A stretch of DNA of 24,910 bases from an uncultured Oscillospiraceae bacterium (GTDB taxonomy: Bacteria; Bacillota; Clostridia; Oscillospirales; Oscillospiraceae), in assembly GCA_934655875.1 (NCBI GenBank), contig CAKUHB010000035.1:1-24910 (forward strand). The letters run 5' to 3'. Below, in pieces: positions 14,521 through 21,281 of the stretch (positions are counted from its first letter, which is position 1; each line of letters begins with the position of its first letter). A program made the translations under genes and the position numbers. The notes beneath the pieces are model-generated. The model was not told where the DNA came from. It was given only the letters and a program-made list of their open reading frames with translations, and searched no databases.

Positions 14521-15102
14521 ATGGCGCTCAGAGAGAATTATCGGGAACAGCTGCTGGATGCGGCTGTCCTTGTCGTCGCGCGCGATGGTCTTGACCATGC
14601 CACGACAAAGGCCATCGCCGCCGAGGTCGCGTGCAACGAGGTCTATATCTACCGCAACTTCGGCAGCAAAGAAGCGCTGCTGCAGGCCGCGTTCAACCGG
14701 GCGGATATCGGATTCGTACAGAACGTCCTCAAGCATATCGACGTGATGGACGAGGCAGACCGCCCGCTGGAAGAGCGGTGCCATGCGCTGTGGGATCCGG
14801 TGTGGACGTTCAGCGTGAGCAAGCCGGATACCGTCCGGTTCTATCTGCGCTATTATTATTCCGCGCAGTATCTGACCAGCGCGCATGAGCTGCACCACCG
14901 CAATTATCAGCAGCTGCAGGCGCGGCTGAGCCGCTATTTCCGCTCCTCCCGCGACAGCTGGTTCCTGATGGCGCACGTGTTCGAGACGATCCTGAGCTTC
15001 TGCTCGCATATCCTGAGCGGCGAGCTGGAGAATACACCGGCGGTGTCCGATGAGATCTTCCAGCTGATCTTCCGTACGCTCCAGCCGTATATGCTATCAT
15101 AA
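14521..15102 (+). CDS. TetR/AcrR-family transcriptional regulator
   Basis: A 193-aa regulator. The N-terminal helix-turn-helix (about 10-56) reads LLDAAVLVVARDGLDHATTK then IAAEVACNEVYIYRNFGSKEALLQAAF, the standard TetR form. The C-terminal ligand domain is rich in aromatic residues (FYLRYYY, YQQL, WFLMAHVFETIL) and not similar to any subfamily I can name. GGAGG (14509-14513) precedes ATG 14521 at 7 bases. It has its own promoter with a palindrome over the start point and its own terminator. No efflux pump or enzyme operon adjoins it; the next gene, a cation/H+ antiporter, runs in the opposite direction across a 370-base spacer. Its target beyond itself is unknown. Confidence 0.9.
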   Translation: MALRENYREQLLDAAVLVVARDGLDHATTKAIAAEVACNEVYIYRNFGSKEALLQAAFNRADIGFVQNVLKHIDVMDEADRPLEERCHALWDPVWTFSVSKPDTVRFYLRYYYSAQYLTSAHELHHRNYQQLQARLSRYFRSSRDSWFLMAHVFETILSFCSHILSGELENTPAVSDEIFQLIFRTLQPYMLS

Positions 15103-15142
15103 TGTTACCCCTTGTTTCATCCCCTCAAGCTTGAAACATGCA

Positions 15143-15182
15143 GCCCGGGCGGACAGGTATCCTGTCCGCCCGGGGCTTTTCT
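15143..15182 (+). terminator. Terminator of the TetR-type gene
   Basis: GCCCGGGCGGACAGG (15143-15157), TAT loop, CCTGTCCGCCCGGGG (15161-15175), then CTTTTCT: a strong GC-rich stem with a T run. Confidence 0.85.
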
Positions 15183-15192
15183 ATCCGAAAAA

Positions 15193-15456
15193 CGCCCGCT
15201 GGAGTTCCGGCGGGCGTCAGCATGTCGAAAAAGTCTGTTTTTTGCGAAGCAGTACGAGATATGTACCGCCCGTGTAGGGGCCGATGCCCACATCGGCCCG
15301 AGAAAAGTTGCGAATTTGCCGTAAACTTCCGTAAGATCGGCCGGTTCTGCCGGGACGATGTAGGCATCGTCCCCTACAAACAAGCCGGAAAATCTTCATC
15401 AAAAACGAGCACGAATATTTTTCGACAGTCAAACGCCCGCCGGAGTTCCGGCGGGC
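15193..15456. repeat. Nested inverted-repeat element (MITE/REP-like), about 264 bp
   Basis: The 369 bases between the TetR gene and the antiporter gene (15103-15471) hold no gene but do hold this structure. Outer arms: hairpin 15193-15216 plus GTCGAAAAA (15224-15232) on the left, and TTTTTCGAC (15418-15426) plus hairpin 15435-15456 on the right; the two arms are near-complementary over about 40 bases. Inner arms: TGTAGGGGCCGATG (15273-15286) and CATCGTCCCCTACA (15365-15378), complementary at 13 of 14 positions. Each inner arm carries its own small palindrome (GGCCGATG..CATCGGCC; GGGACGATG..CATCGTCCC). The right hairpin may also terminate the antiporter transcript. No transposase frame is present. 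The TGTAGGGG unit resembles intergenic repeats common in Oscillospiraceae (memory, not searched). Confidence 0.7.
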
Positions 15457-15471
15457 ATTTGACTTTGCAGC

Positions 15472-16770
15472 TTATGATTTTTTCTGGGAGCCTGCCTTTT
15501 CGAGGTTGATCTGGCGGCGGTTCTTGACGGCGTCCTCCATCGGATGGATCTCGCCGGCCTTTTCCAGCGACATCTTGGTGAGCAGCGGGCCGACCAGCTC
15601 ATAAATGAGGATCGCAAACAGCGTGATGTTGCGGATCAGATCACCCTCCTGACCAAGACTGCGCGCGGTCACGCACATGCCGAGCGCAACGCCGGCCTGC
15701 GGCAGGAGCGTAATGCCGAGGTATTTGCAGATCTGCGGCGGGCACTTCATGAGCTTTGCGGAGTAGTGCGCGCCAAGGTATTTGCCGAGCGAGCGCGTGA
15801 GGATGTACACAATGCCGATCAGCACGATCAGTCCGTCCTTGAATACGCTCAGCTCCAGCCCTGCGCCGGAGATCACGAAGAACGCGGCAAACAGGGGACT
15901 GGTCCAGCGGTCGGACTTTTCCATGATCTCGCCGGACAGCGGGCAGAGGTTGCAGAACAGCGTGCCCAGCATCATGCACGTCAGAAGCGACGAGAAGCCG
16001 ATGGTGACGGGGCCGATCTTAAACTCCGCCATGGCGAGCGCGGAGGTCAGGAAGACGAACGCGATGGTCATGTTCAGACGGTTCGTGTTGGAGTTGAACA
16101 GCTTTTCCAGCTGCGTGAGCACCCAGCCGCCCAGCGCGCCGAGCGCCAGCGACAGAACGATCTCAAGCAGGGGATTGACGACGATGGAAACAACGTCAAA
16201 CGAGCCGGTATTGAGCGCCTTTGCGATGCCGAACGAGACGGCGAACACCACGAGACCCACGGCGTCGTCCAGCGCGACGATCGGCAGCAGCAGATCGACC
16301 AGCGGGCCCTTGGCCTTGTACTGGCGGACGACCATCAGCGTGGCAGCCGGGGCTGTTGCCGTGGCGATCGCGCCAAGGGTGATGGCCTGCGCGATGGAGA
16401 GCTTGCCGTGCGTGGCAAGGGAAATGGCGATCAGCGCAATATCGACCAAAAATGTGGCGGCCAGCGCCTGCATGACGCCGATGACGAACGCCTGCTTGCC
16501 GGTGTGCTTCAGCTCAGAGACGCGGAACTCGCTGCCGATGGAGAACGCGATGAAGCCAAGCGCGACTTCAGAGATGAGAGACAGACTGTCGACATCCGCC
16601 TGTGTGGGGAAGCCGATGCCCTCAATGCCGAGAAGCCCCAGACAGTACGGCCCGATCAGCACGCCCGCGACCAGATACGCCGTGACCGACGGCAGCTTCA
16701 GGGGCTTGGCAACGCGGGTCATGAGCAGACCTGCGAGAATGGCGATGGAGAGCGAAAGTAATGTACGCAT
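15472..16770 (-). CDS. Cation:proton antiporter, CPA2 (NapA/KefB-like) family
   Basis: A 432-aa integral membrane protein with about 12-13 helices that exchanges Na+ or K+ for H+. It starts MRTLLSLSIAILAGLLMTR, with no separate signal. Family features are the PSVTAYLVAGVLIGP segment in the second helix, FSIGSEFR, the ATATAPAATLMVV unwound helix region, and ALDDAVGL with an adjacent Asp pair (D168-D169). The Asp pair is the ion-binding arrangement of electrogenic NapA-type antiporters. There is no C-terminal TrkA-N/RCK domain, so it is not a KefB/C-type regulated channel-antiporter. AAGGA precedes ATG 16770. It is monocistronic, with its own sigma-A promoter. Na+ versus K+ preference cannot be decided from sequence alone. 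Confidence 0.9.
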   Translation of the reverse strand: MRTLLSLSIAILAGLLMTRVAKPLKLPSVTAYLVAGVLIGPYCLGLLGIEGIGFPTQADVDSLSLISEVALGFIAFSIGSEFRVSELKHTGKQAFVIGVMQALAATFLVDIALIAISLATHGKLSIAQAITLGAIATATAPAATLMVVRQYKAKGPLVDLLLPIVALDDAVGLVVFAVSFGIAKALNTGSFDVVSIVVNPLLEIVLSLALGALGGWVLTQLEKLFNSNTNRLNMTIAFVFLTSALAMAEFKIGPVTIGFSSLLTCMMLGTLFCNLCPLSGEIMEKSDRWTSPLFAAFFVISGAGLELSVFKDGLIVLIGIVYILTRSLGKYLGAHYSAKLMKCPPQICKYLGITLLPQAGVALGMCVTARSLGQEGDLIRNITLFAILIYELVGPLLTKMSLEKAGEIHPMEDAVKNRRQINLEKAGSQKKS

Positions 16771-16821
16771 ATCGATTCCTTCATTTCATCTTTTCTTTTG
16801 AATATGGATTTTGCATACCTC

Positions 16822-16849
16822 ATTATACGCAAATACAAATAAAAAGCAA
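16822..16849 (-). promoter_or_regulatory. Sigma-A promoter of the antiporter gene
   Basis: Minus strand TTGCTT (16849-16844), 16-bp spacer, TATAAT (16827-16822). Confidence 0.7.
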
Positions 16850-16882
16850 GAACATCTTTTACGTTCTTTCGACAGAGCCGTC

Positions 16883-16910
16883 ACCGCTGGGCGCGGCGCT
16901 GCATAGATTG
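16883..16910 (+). promoter_or_regulatory. Weak candidate sigma-K promoter of the cotJ operon
   Basis: AC (16883-16884), 17 bases, then CATAGATTG (16902-16910). This fits AC-N17-CATANNNTA except for the last base. Mother-cell control is expected for coat genes, but this match is short and could be chance. No better site is visible. Confidence 0.3.
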
Positions 16911-16954
16911 GGTCAGGGCAAAACGGCCCGAATTTACGGAGAGGAGTCCATATT

Positions 16955-17413
16955 TTGTCTGATCTGAATTTGGCGGCGCAGGCCGCCGAGAGCTGTGAGG
17001 ACGCGCGCGGTGCACTGCCGTCCTGCGCACCTCTGGCCAATCCCTATGTCCCGTTCCAGAACCGGAATCCCGAACGGTATACGGCCGGGCGGGCCATTAT
17101 GAAGGGAACGCTGTTCCCAGGGCTTGATCTGCCGTACCGCGGCGCGCAGAGCGTGGAGCCGCGCGCAGCGCATGAGCTGTACGACTTGCAGGCGGTCAAC
17201 TTTGCAATCACGGAGCTGGGACTGTATCTGGATACCCATTCCGACGACGAGGAAGCCGTGCAGCTGTTCAATCAGTATGTCGAGCAGTATGAAATGCTCC
17301 GCCAGCAGGCGGAGCAGAGCGGCATGGCACTCACGCAGATGGAGGCTGCCGCAGGCGGCAGCTACACCTGGCTGCAGGATCCATGGCCCTGGGACGCGGA
17401 AACGGAGGCATAA
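16955..17413 (+). CDS. Spore coat protein, fused CotJA-CotJB
   Basis: A 152-aa protein joining two usually separate coat proteins. Residues about 25-65 carry CotJA features: NPYVPFQNRNPERY and IMKGTLFPGLDLPY. Residues about 73-148 carry CotJB features: LYDLQAVNFAITELGLYLDTH, DDEEAVQLFNQY and the C-terminal WLQDPWPW. Both fit into one uninterrupted frame without stop or restart. Start is TTG 16955 behind GAGGAG (16941-16946). The CotJC gene begins 3 bases after the stop, so the operon keeps the usual JA-JB-JC order. CotJA and CotJB help place CotJC in the inner coat in Bacillus; the N-terminal 24 residues are specific to this protein. Confidence 0.83.
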   Translation: MSDLNLAAQAAESCEDARGALPSCAPLANPYVPFQNRNPERYTAGRAIMKGTLFPGLDLPYRGAQSVEPRAAHELYDLQAVNFAITELGLYLDTHSDDEEAVQLFNQYVEQYEMLRQQAEQSGMALTQMEAAAGGSYTWLQDPWPWDAETEA

Positions 17414-17416
17414 GCG

Positions 17417-18019
17417 ATGTTTGTCTATGAAAAAAAGCTGCAGTACCCCGTGCGGATCGCAAACCCGAATCCGCAGCTCGCTGCGATCATCATCAGCCAG
17501 TACGGCGGGCCCGATGGCGAGCTTGGCGCGTCGCTGCGGTATCTCAGCCAGCGCTATGCCATGCCGTATCCGGAGCTGAAGGGCCTTCTGACCGATATCG
17601 GCACCGAGGAGCTGGGCCATCTGGAGATGGTCGGCGCCATCGTCCACCAGCTGACGCGCACGCTGACGCAGGAGCAGATCGAATCCGCCGGCTTTGCCAG
17701 CTATTTTGTCGACCACACGGCGGGCGTCTATCCGCAGGCGGCCTCCGGCGCGCCGTGGAGCGCGGCAACCATGGCCGTCACCGGCGACCCGATGGCGGAC
17801 CTGACCGAGGATCTTGCCGCCGAGCAGAAGGCGCGCGTAACGTATGACAATATCCTGCGTATCTCCGACGACCCGGACGTCAACGACGCCATCCGCTTCC
17901 TGCGCGAGCGCGAGATCGTCCACTTCCAGCGCTTCGGCGAAGCCGTGGAGCTTCTGCGGCAGCGGCTGGACGAGAGAAACGTCTACTACATGAACCCGGC
18001 CCTAAACCTGACCGAGTAA
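17417..18019 (+). CDS. cotJC: Spore coat manganese catalase CotJC
   Basis: A 200-aa di-manganese catalase of the spore coat, breaking down hydrogen peroxide in the mother cell or mature spore. The metal ligands typical of manganese catalases are all visible: E35 in GPDGELGASLRYL, E65 and H68 in GTEELGHLEM, E136 in EDLAAEQKAR, and E166 and H169 in REREIVHFQRF. Length is that of CotJC (about 190-200), shorter than free Mn-catalases. GGAGG (17404-17408), inside the end of the fused cotJA-cotJB gene, serves ATG 17417, so the two are translated from one message. A stem-loop follows the stop. Confidence 0.94.
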   Translation: MFVYEKKLQYPVRIANPNPQLAAIIISQYGGPDGELGASLRYLSQRYAMPYPELKGLLTDIGTEELGHLEMVGAIVHQLTRTLTQEQIESAGFASYFVDHTAGVYPQAASGAPWSAATMAVTGDPMADLTEDLAAEQKARVTYDNILRISDDPDVNDAIRFLREREIVHFQRFGEAVELLRQRLDERNVYYMNPALNLTE

Positions 18020-18026
18020 ACAAAAC

Positions 18027-18054
18027 GCAGCCCGGATCAAATGATCCGGGCTGC
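18027..18054. terminator. Terminator between cotJC and the LRR gene
   Basis: GCAGCCCGGATCA (18027-18039) pairs perfectly with TGATCCGGGCTGC (18042-18054). The minus-strand side is followed by GTTTTGTTT, so it acts best for the LRR gene and probably on both. Confidence 0.8.
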
Positions 18055-18061
18055 TGGATTG

Positions 18062-19744
18062 TTATGCGGCCGTGTCCGCTTCCTTGTACGAGGGGTTGTA
18101 GTTCACGAGGATGCCGACGTCCTGAAGCTTCTTGACGTCGTCGGCGTTCACAGGATTGTCCCAGAGATCGATCTGGACGAGCATGGAGCACGATTCCAGA
18201 CTGGCGATCGACGTGATCTTGTTGTAGTCGGCATAGATGAAGTTGATCGAGAGGTTCCCGTTCAGACCCGACAGGTCGGAGATCTCATTGTGGCTGATAT
18301 CCACGTGCCACAGCGGCGTCTCGGCGGCGAAGACCGGAAGCGCGGCCAGCTTGTTGTTGCCGACATAAAGGTCTACCAGTGCGGGAAGATCCGCTGCGAC
18401 GGAGATGTCTGTGACGGCGTTATTGCCAAGATCCAGCTTCTCCAGCGCCTTGCAGCCGGACAGCACGGACACGTCGCTGATCTGGTTGTGCGCCAGATAC
18501 AGCTCGCGCAGCTTTGGGTGGTCGGCCAGACCGGCGATCTTGCTGATCGAGCACTGTTCCGCGTAGAGAACCTCCAGCTCCGTGCAGTTTTTCAGGTTGG
18601 CCAGCGAGGTGATGGGGTTATTGGTCAGATGCAGCTCCTTGAGCGCCTGCAAGGCGGACAGAGCCGTCAGATCGGAAATGGTGTTGTTGGAAAGATCAAG
18701 GAACTCCAGCTTTTGCAGGCCGATGAGTGCGTTGATATCCGCGATGGCGCAGCCGGAAAGATTCAGGCTCGTCAGCTCCGACAGCGAGACGATGGCGTCC
18801 ATCGCGGCGGAGGAGAGCGTGCAGCCGGAAAGATCGAGCGTCCGCAGCGTCGGCAGGCGGGACAGAATGCTCAAATCCATCGCCGTGCCGTGGTGCAGGC
18901 TGAGGGAACGCAGCCCGGAGAAATAGCTCAGATCGTCGAGCGACTGAACCGTATCGGGAAGATCAAGCTCCTCGATCGCCCACAGCTCGTCCGACATGAT
19001 CGTGGCTGCTGCGCTCTTGCCGAGCAGCTCGCGCACATAGGCGTCCATCCCGGCGTCCGCGAGCGTCACGGCTTCCACGACGCTGCCGACGGTATAGCCC
19101 GCATAGGCGGCGTCGCTCACAAGACCGTTTTCCGCCACGCTCACGGCGACGATCTTGCTCTCACCGGCTTCGAGCGAAATGGGGCCGGTGTAGAGATCCT
19201 GCTCGGAGGAGGGGAAATCACTGTTGAGAACGGCGTAGACCGTGCCGTCCGTGCCGGTGATGGTCACGTCGATGTATTCATTATAATTGCCGCTTTCCGG
19301 CTCGATGACCGGCGCAGCCGGACGCATGGCGTCGATCTGCGCTTTGACGGCGGTGTTGGTGATGCGGTCAAGCATGGTCTCCGCGTCGAGGAGCTTTTCC
19401 TGCTCCACATACGTCTTGGAGAGCGCGATATACAGCTCCGCCGAGTCGGGGATCTGCGTGATGGCGTTGACCAGCGTGTATTCGGCCTTCGTATAGTTGC
19501 CGCTCATCTTGTACGCGTTCGCCAGCCAGATGGCAAGCGTCGCATCCTGCGGAGCGAAGTGCGCGGCGAGCTTGTAGAACGTGACCGCGCGGCCATAGCG
19601 GCCCGCGTTATAGAAATGATTGCCCCAGTATGTAAAAATGGTCTCGGTCAGATCGCGGCGTGCAATCAGGAAAAAGCAGCACGCGCCGATCAGAAGCACG
19701 AGGATCAGAACAATCGGCACAATGACCTTCAGAGCATGCTTCAT
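18062..19744 (-). CDS. Membrane-anchored TPR / chitobiase-like / leucine-rich-repeat protein
   Basis: A 560-aa surface protein, not a named family. One N-terminal membrane helix (about 5-28) anchors it with the rest outside. Residues about 33-135 hold three TPR-like units (YNAGRYGRAVTFYKLA, YKMSGNYTKAEYTL, YVEQEKLLDAETML). Residues about 143-225 resemble the CHB_HEX_C beta domain (PVIEPESGNYNEYIDVTI, then GTVYAVLNS). From about 265 to 550 there are a dozen LRRs of the 21-23-residue internalin type, each like LxxLxxLxLSxNxIxDIxxL. GGAG precedes ATG 19744, behind a perfect-consensus sigma-A promoter. LPXTG and other wall-sorting signals are absent. Role unknown; binding of protein or glycan at the cell surface is the likely theme. 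Confidence 0.88.
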   Translation of the reverse strand: MKHALKVIVPIVLILVLLIGACCFFLIARRDLTETIFTYWGNHFYNAGRYGRAVTFYKLAAHFAPQDATLAIWLANAYKMSGNYTKAEYTLVNAITQIPDSAELYIALSKTYVEQEKLLDAETMLDRITNTAVKAQIDAMRPAAPVIEPESGNYNEYIDVTITGTDGTVYAVLNSDFPSSEQDLYTGPISLEAGESKIVAVSVAENGLVSDAAYAGYTVGSVVEAVTLADAGMDAYVRELLGKSAAATIMSDELWAIEELDLPDTVQSLDDLSYFSGLRSLSLHHGTAMDLSILSRLPTLRTLDLSGCTLSSAAMDAIVSLSELTSLNLSGCAIADINALIGLQKLEFLDLSNNTISDLTALSALQALKELHLTNNPITSLANLKNCTELEVLYAEQCSISKIAGLADHPKLRELYLAHNQISDVSVLSGCKALEKLDLGNNAVTDISVAADLPALVDLYVGNNKLAALPVFAAETPLWHVDISHNEISDLSGLNGNLSINFIYADYNKITSIASLESCSMLVQIDLWDNPVNADDVKKLQDVGILVNYNPSYKEADTAA

Positions 19745-19783
19745 ATGAAAACTCCAATCTGTAGCGTGTCATCAATTTGTCAT

Positions 19784-19812
19784 ATTATACGTCTTACAGG
19801 AGATTGTGTCAA
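19784..19812 (-). promoter_or_regulatory. Consensus sigma-A promoter of the LRR gene
   Basis: Minus strand TTGACA (19812-19807), 17-bp spacer, TATAAT (19789-19784). This is an exact match to the ideal sigma-A promoter and the strongest in the window. Confidence 0.85.
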
Positions 19813-19825
19813 GTTATGTAAAGCG

Positions 19826-19854
19826 GTATATTGGGTGCTTTTTGCACATAGACT
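19826..19854 (+). promoter_or_regulatory. Candidate sigma-E promoter of spoIID
   Basis: GTATATT (19826-19832), 14 bases, CATAGACT (19847-19854). This compares with the Bacillus sigma-E consensus KMATATT-N14-CATACAHT with 2 mismatches, and fully fits ATA-N16-CATANNNT. It lies about 23 bases before the spoIID start, and spoIID is sigma-E controlled in Bacillus. Confidence 0.65.
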
Positions 19855-19877
19855 TGCCCAGAAAGGGTGGTGCGGAC

Positions 19878-20852
19878 ATGTCTACGATCGGAAAAGCGGC
19901 AGTTTTATCGCTGGCGGCGGTGCTTCTGATTCCGTCTGCGGCAAAGGTGCAGCCGCAGGCGGAACCGGATCCGGTGGTGCTGCTGGTGGAGCAGCCGGAG
20001 GTGCAGGACGTGCGGACGATCACGGTTTTGCGGGATGGGCGTGCGGGAGAGATGGCGCTGGATACCTATTTGACGCAGGTCGTGCTCTCGGAGCTTCCGG
20101 CGTCCTTTGCACCGGAAGCCATGCAGGCGCAGGCCGTTGCCGCGCGGACGTTTGCCTGCCGCCAGCAGGTGCGCGGCAAGCATCCGGGCGCCGATGTCTG
20201 CACGGAAAGCGCCTGCTGTCAGGCGTGCCTGAGCGAGGAGCAGCTGCGTGCGCGCCTGGGAGACAAGTTTGAAGCCGCGTGGGACAAGGCGTCCGCCGCC
20301 GTACAGGCGACAGAGGGCGAGGTCCTGACCTATGACGGCGCGCTGATCGAAGCGACGTATTTTTCCTGCTCCGGCGGCACGACAGAAGCGGCAGCAGCCG
20401 TCTGGGGCAGCGACGTGCCCTATCTGCAATCGGTCAGCAGTCCCGGCGAGCAGGACGCGGCAAGATATCAAAGTACCGAAACCCTCTCGCCGCAGGCCTT
20501 TGCCGCGGCCATCCGCACATTGGACGAGGAGCTGCTGCTCTCGGGCGACCCGGCAGACTGGGTGCAGGCAATCACCCGGACGGACGGCGGCGGTGTGGCG
20601 GACATCGTCATTGGCGGAAAAACGTTTTCCGGCACGCAGCTGCGCCGCGCATTCGGCCTGAACTCCACAAAGTTTACCCTGCAATACCAGAACAGCACGT
20701 TCATCTTTGACGTTCTGGGCTACGGCCACCGTGTCGGCATGAGCCAATACGGCGCGGAAGCGATTGCAGAGCTCGGCTTCGATTACCGGGCGATCCTGCG
20801 CTACTATTACCGCGGCGCGGCGCTGACGCAGATGGATGATCTTCATGCATAA
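19878..20852 (+). CDS. spoIID: Stage II sporulation protein D (SpoIID), peptidoglycan lytic transglycosylase
   Basis: The mother-cell membrane enzyme that cuts septal peptidoglycan during engulfment, working with SpoIIP and SpoIIM. At 324 aa it has an N-terminal membrane anchor (about 5-22). The catalytic Glu72 lies in VVLSELPASF, followed by PEAMQAQAVAARTF. A Cys-rich segment follows, DVCTESACCQAC, the region that binds zinc in the Clostridioides enzyme. Then come EATYFSCSGGTTE, and GYGHRVGMSQYGAEA near the C-terminus. Start is ATG 19878 with AAAGGGTGG before it; a reading from 19806 would begin upstream of the sigma-E-like promoter and is rejected. No spoIIQ or spoIIP gene is adjacent. A bidirectional terminator follows. 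Confidence 0.93.
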   Translation: MSTIGKAAVLSLAAVLLIPSAAKVQPQAEPDPVVLLVEQPEVQDVRTITVLRDGRAGEMALDTYLTQVVLSELPASFAPEAMQAQAVAARTFACRQQVRGKHPGADVCTESACCQACLSEEQLRARLGDKFEAAWDKASAAVQATEGEVLTYDGALIEATYFSCSGGTTEAAAAVWGSDVPYLQSVSSPGEQDAARYQSTETLSPQAFAAAIRTLDEELLLSGDPADWVQAITRTDGGGVADIVIGGKTFSGTQLRRAFGLNSTKFTLQYQNSTFIFDVLGYGHRVGMSQYGAEAIAELGFDYRAILRYYYRGAALTQMDDLHA

Positions 20853-20855
20853 AAA

Positions 20856-20882
20856 AGCTGCCCTGCAACTTGCAGGGCAGCT
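20856..20882. terminator. Bidirectional terminator between spoIID and secG
   Basis: AGCTGCCCTGCA (20856-20867) pairs with TGCAGGGCAGCT (20871-20882). A T run follows on the minus strand and a T-rich stretch on the plus strand. Confidence 0.85.
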
Positions 20883-20895
20883 GATTTCTTATGAC

Positions 20896-21135
20896 TTAGA
20901 ACAGGTTCAGAACCAGCGTCAGGACGATGAACACGCCGCCGACCCACTTGGTAGCGAGCGCGAGCTTGGCGTCAAGACCCTTGTTCTTGTTCTTGCCGAG
21001 ATAGGTGTCGCCGCTGCCGCCGGCAATGGCACCGGACAGACCGGCGGACTTACCGGACTGGATGGTGACGATGACGACCAGACCGACGGCCAGAATGACC
21101 TGAATAATCGTTAAAATCGTGTGCAGAGCGTTCAT
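20896..21135 (-). CDS. secG: Preprotein translocase subunit SecG
   Basis: A 79-aa membrane protein, the small accessory subunit of the SecYEG channel. Two membrane helices (about 5-23 and 58-77) flank the conserved cytosolic loop: VIVTIQSGKSAGLSGAIAGG, the stretch that identifies SecG (Q...G..G...GG). Length is normal for Firmicutes (75-80). GGAGG stands 7 bases before ATG 21135. It has its own promoter and terminator and is separated by 146 bases from the end of prfB, so the two are probably independent units. Confidence 0.94.
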   Translation of the reverse strand: MNALHTILTIIQVILAVGLVVIVTIQSGKSAGLSGAIAGGSGDTYLGKNKNKGLDAKLALATKWVGGVFIVLTLVLNLF

Positions 21136-21225
21136 GATAATTCCTCCAAACCATTTGCCGCCCTTCGCCGGCAGACGGCTCGCCGAGATACTATAAAAAG
21201 TCGGGCTGTTTCAGACAGCTAAAAA

Positions 21226-21254
21226 ATCATACCACAATTTGACGGCAAATGCAA
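21226..21254 (-). promoter_or_regulatory. Sigma-A promoter of secG
   Basis: Minus strand TTGCAT (21254-21249), 17-bp spacer, TATGAT (21231-21226). A small hairpin, GCTGT/ACAGC (21205-21219), lies in the 90-base leader. Confidence 0.6.
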
Positions 21255-21281
21255 GTGTATTTTCGCCGATCCCGGCAAAAA

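Noticed and set aside
15117..15383. Several 70-120 codon frames in the spacer between the TetR and antiporter genes
   Set aside because: All are readings of the inverted repeats on both strands; none has a ribosome site or recognisable domain.
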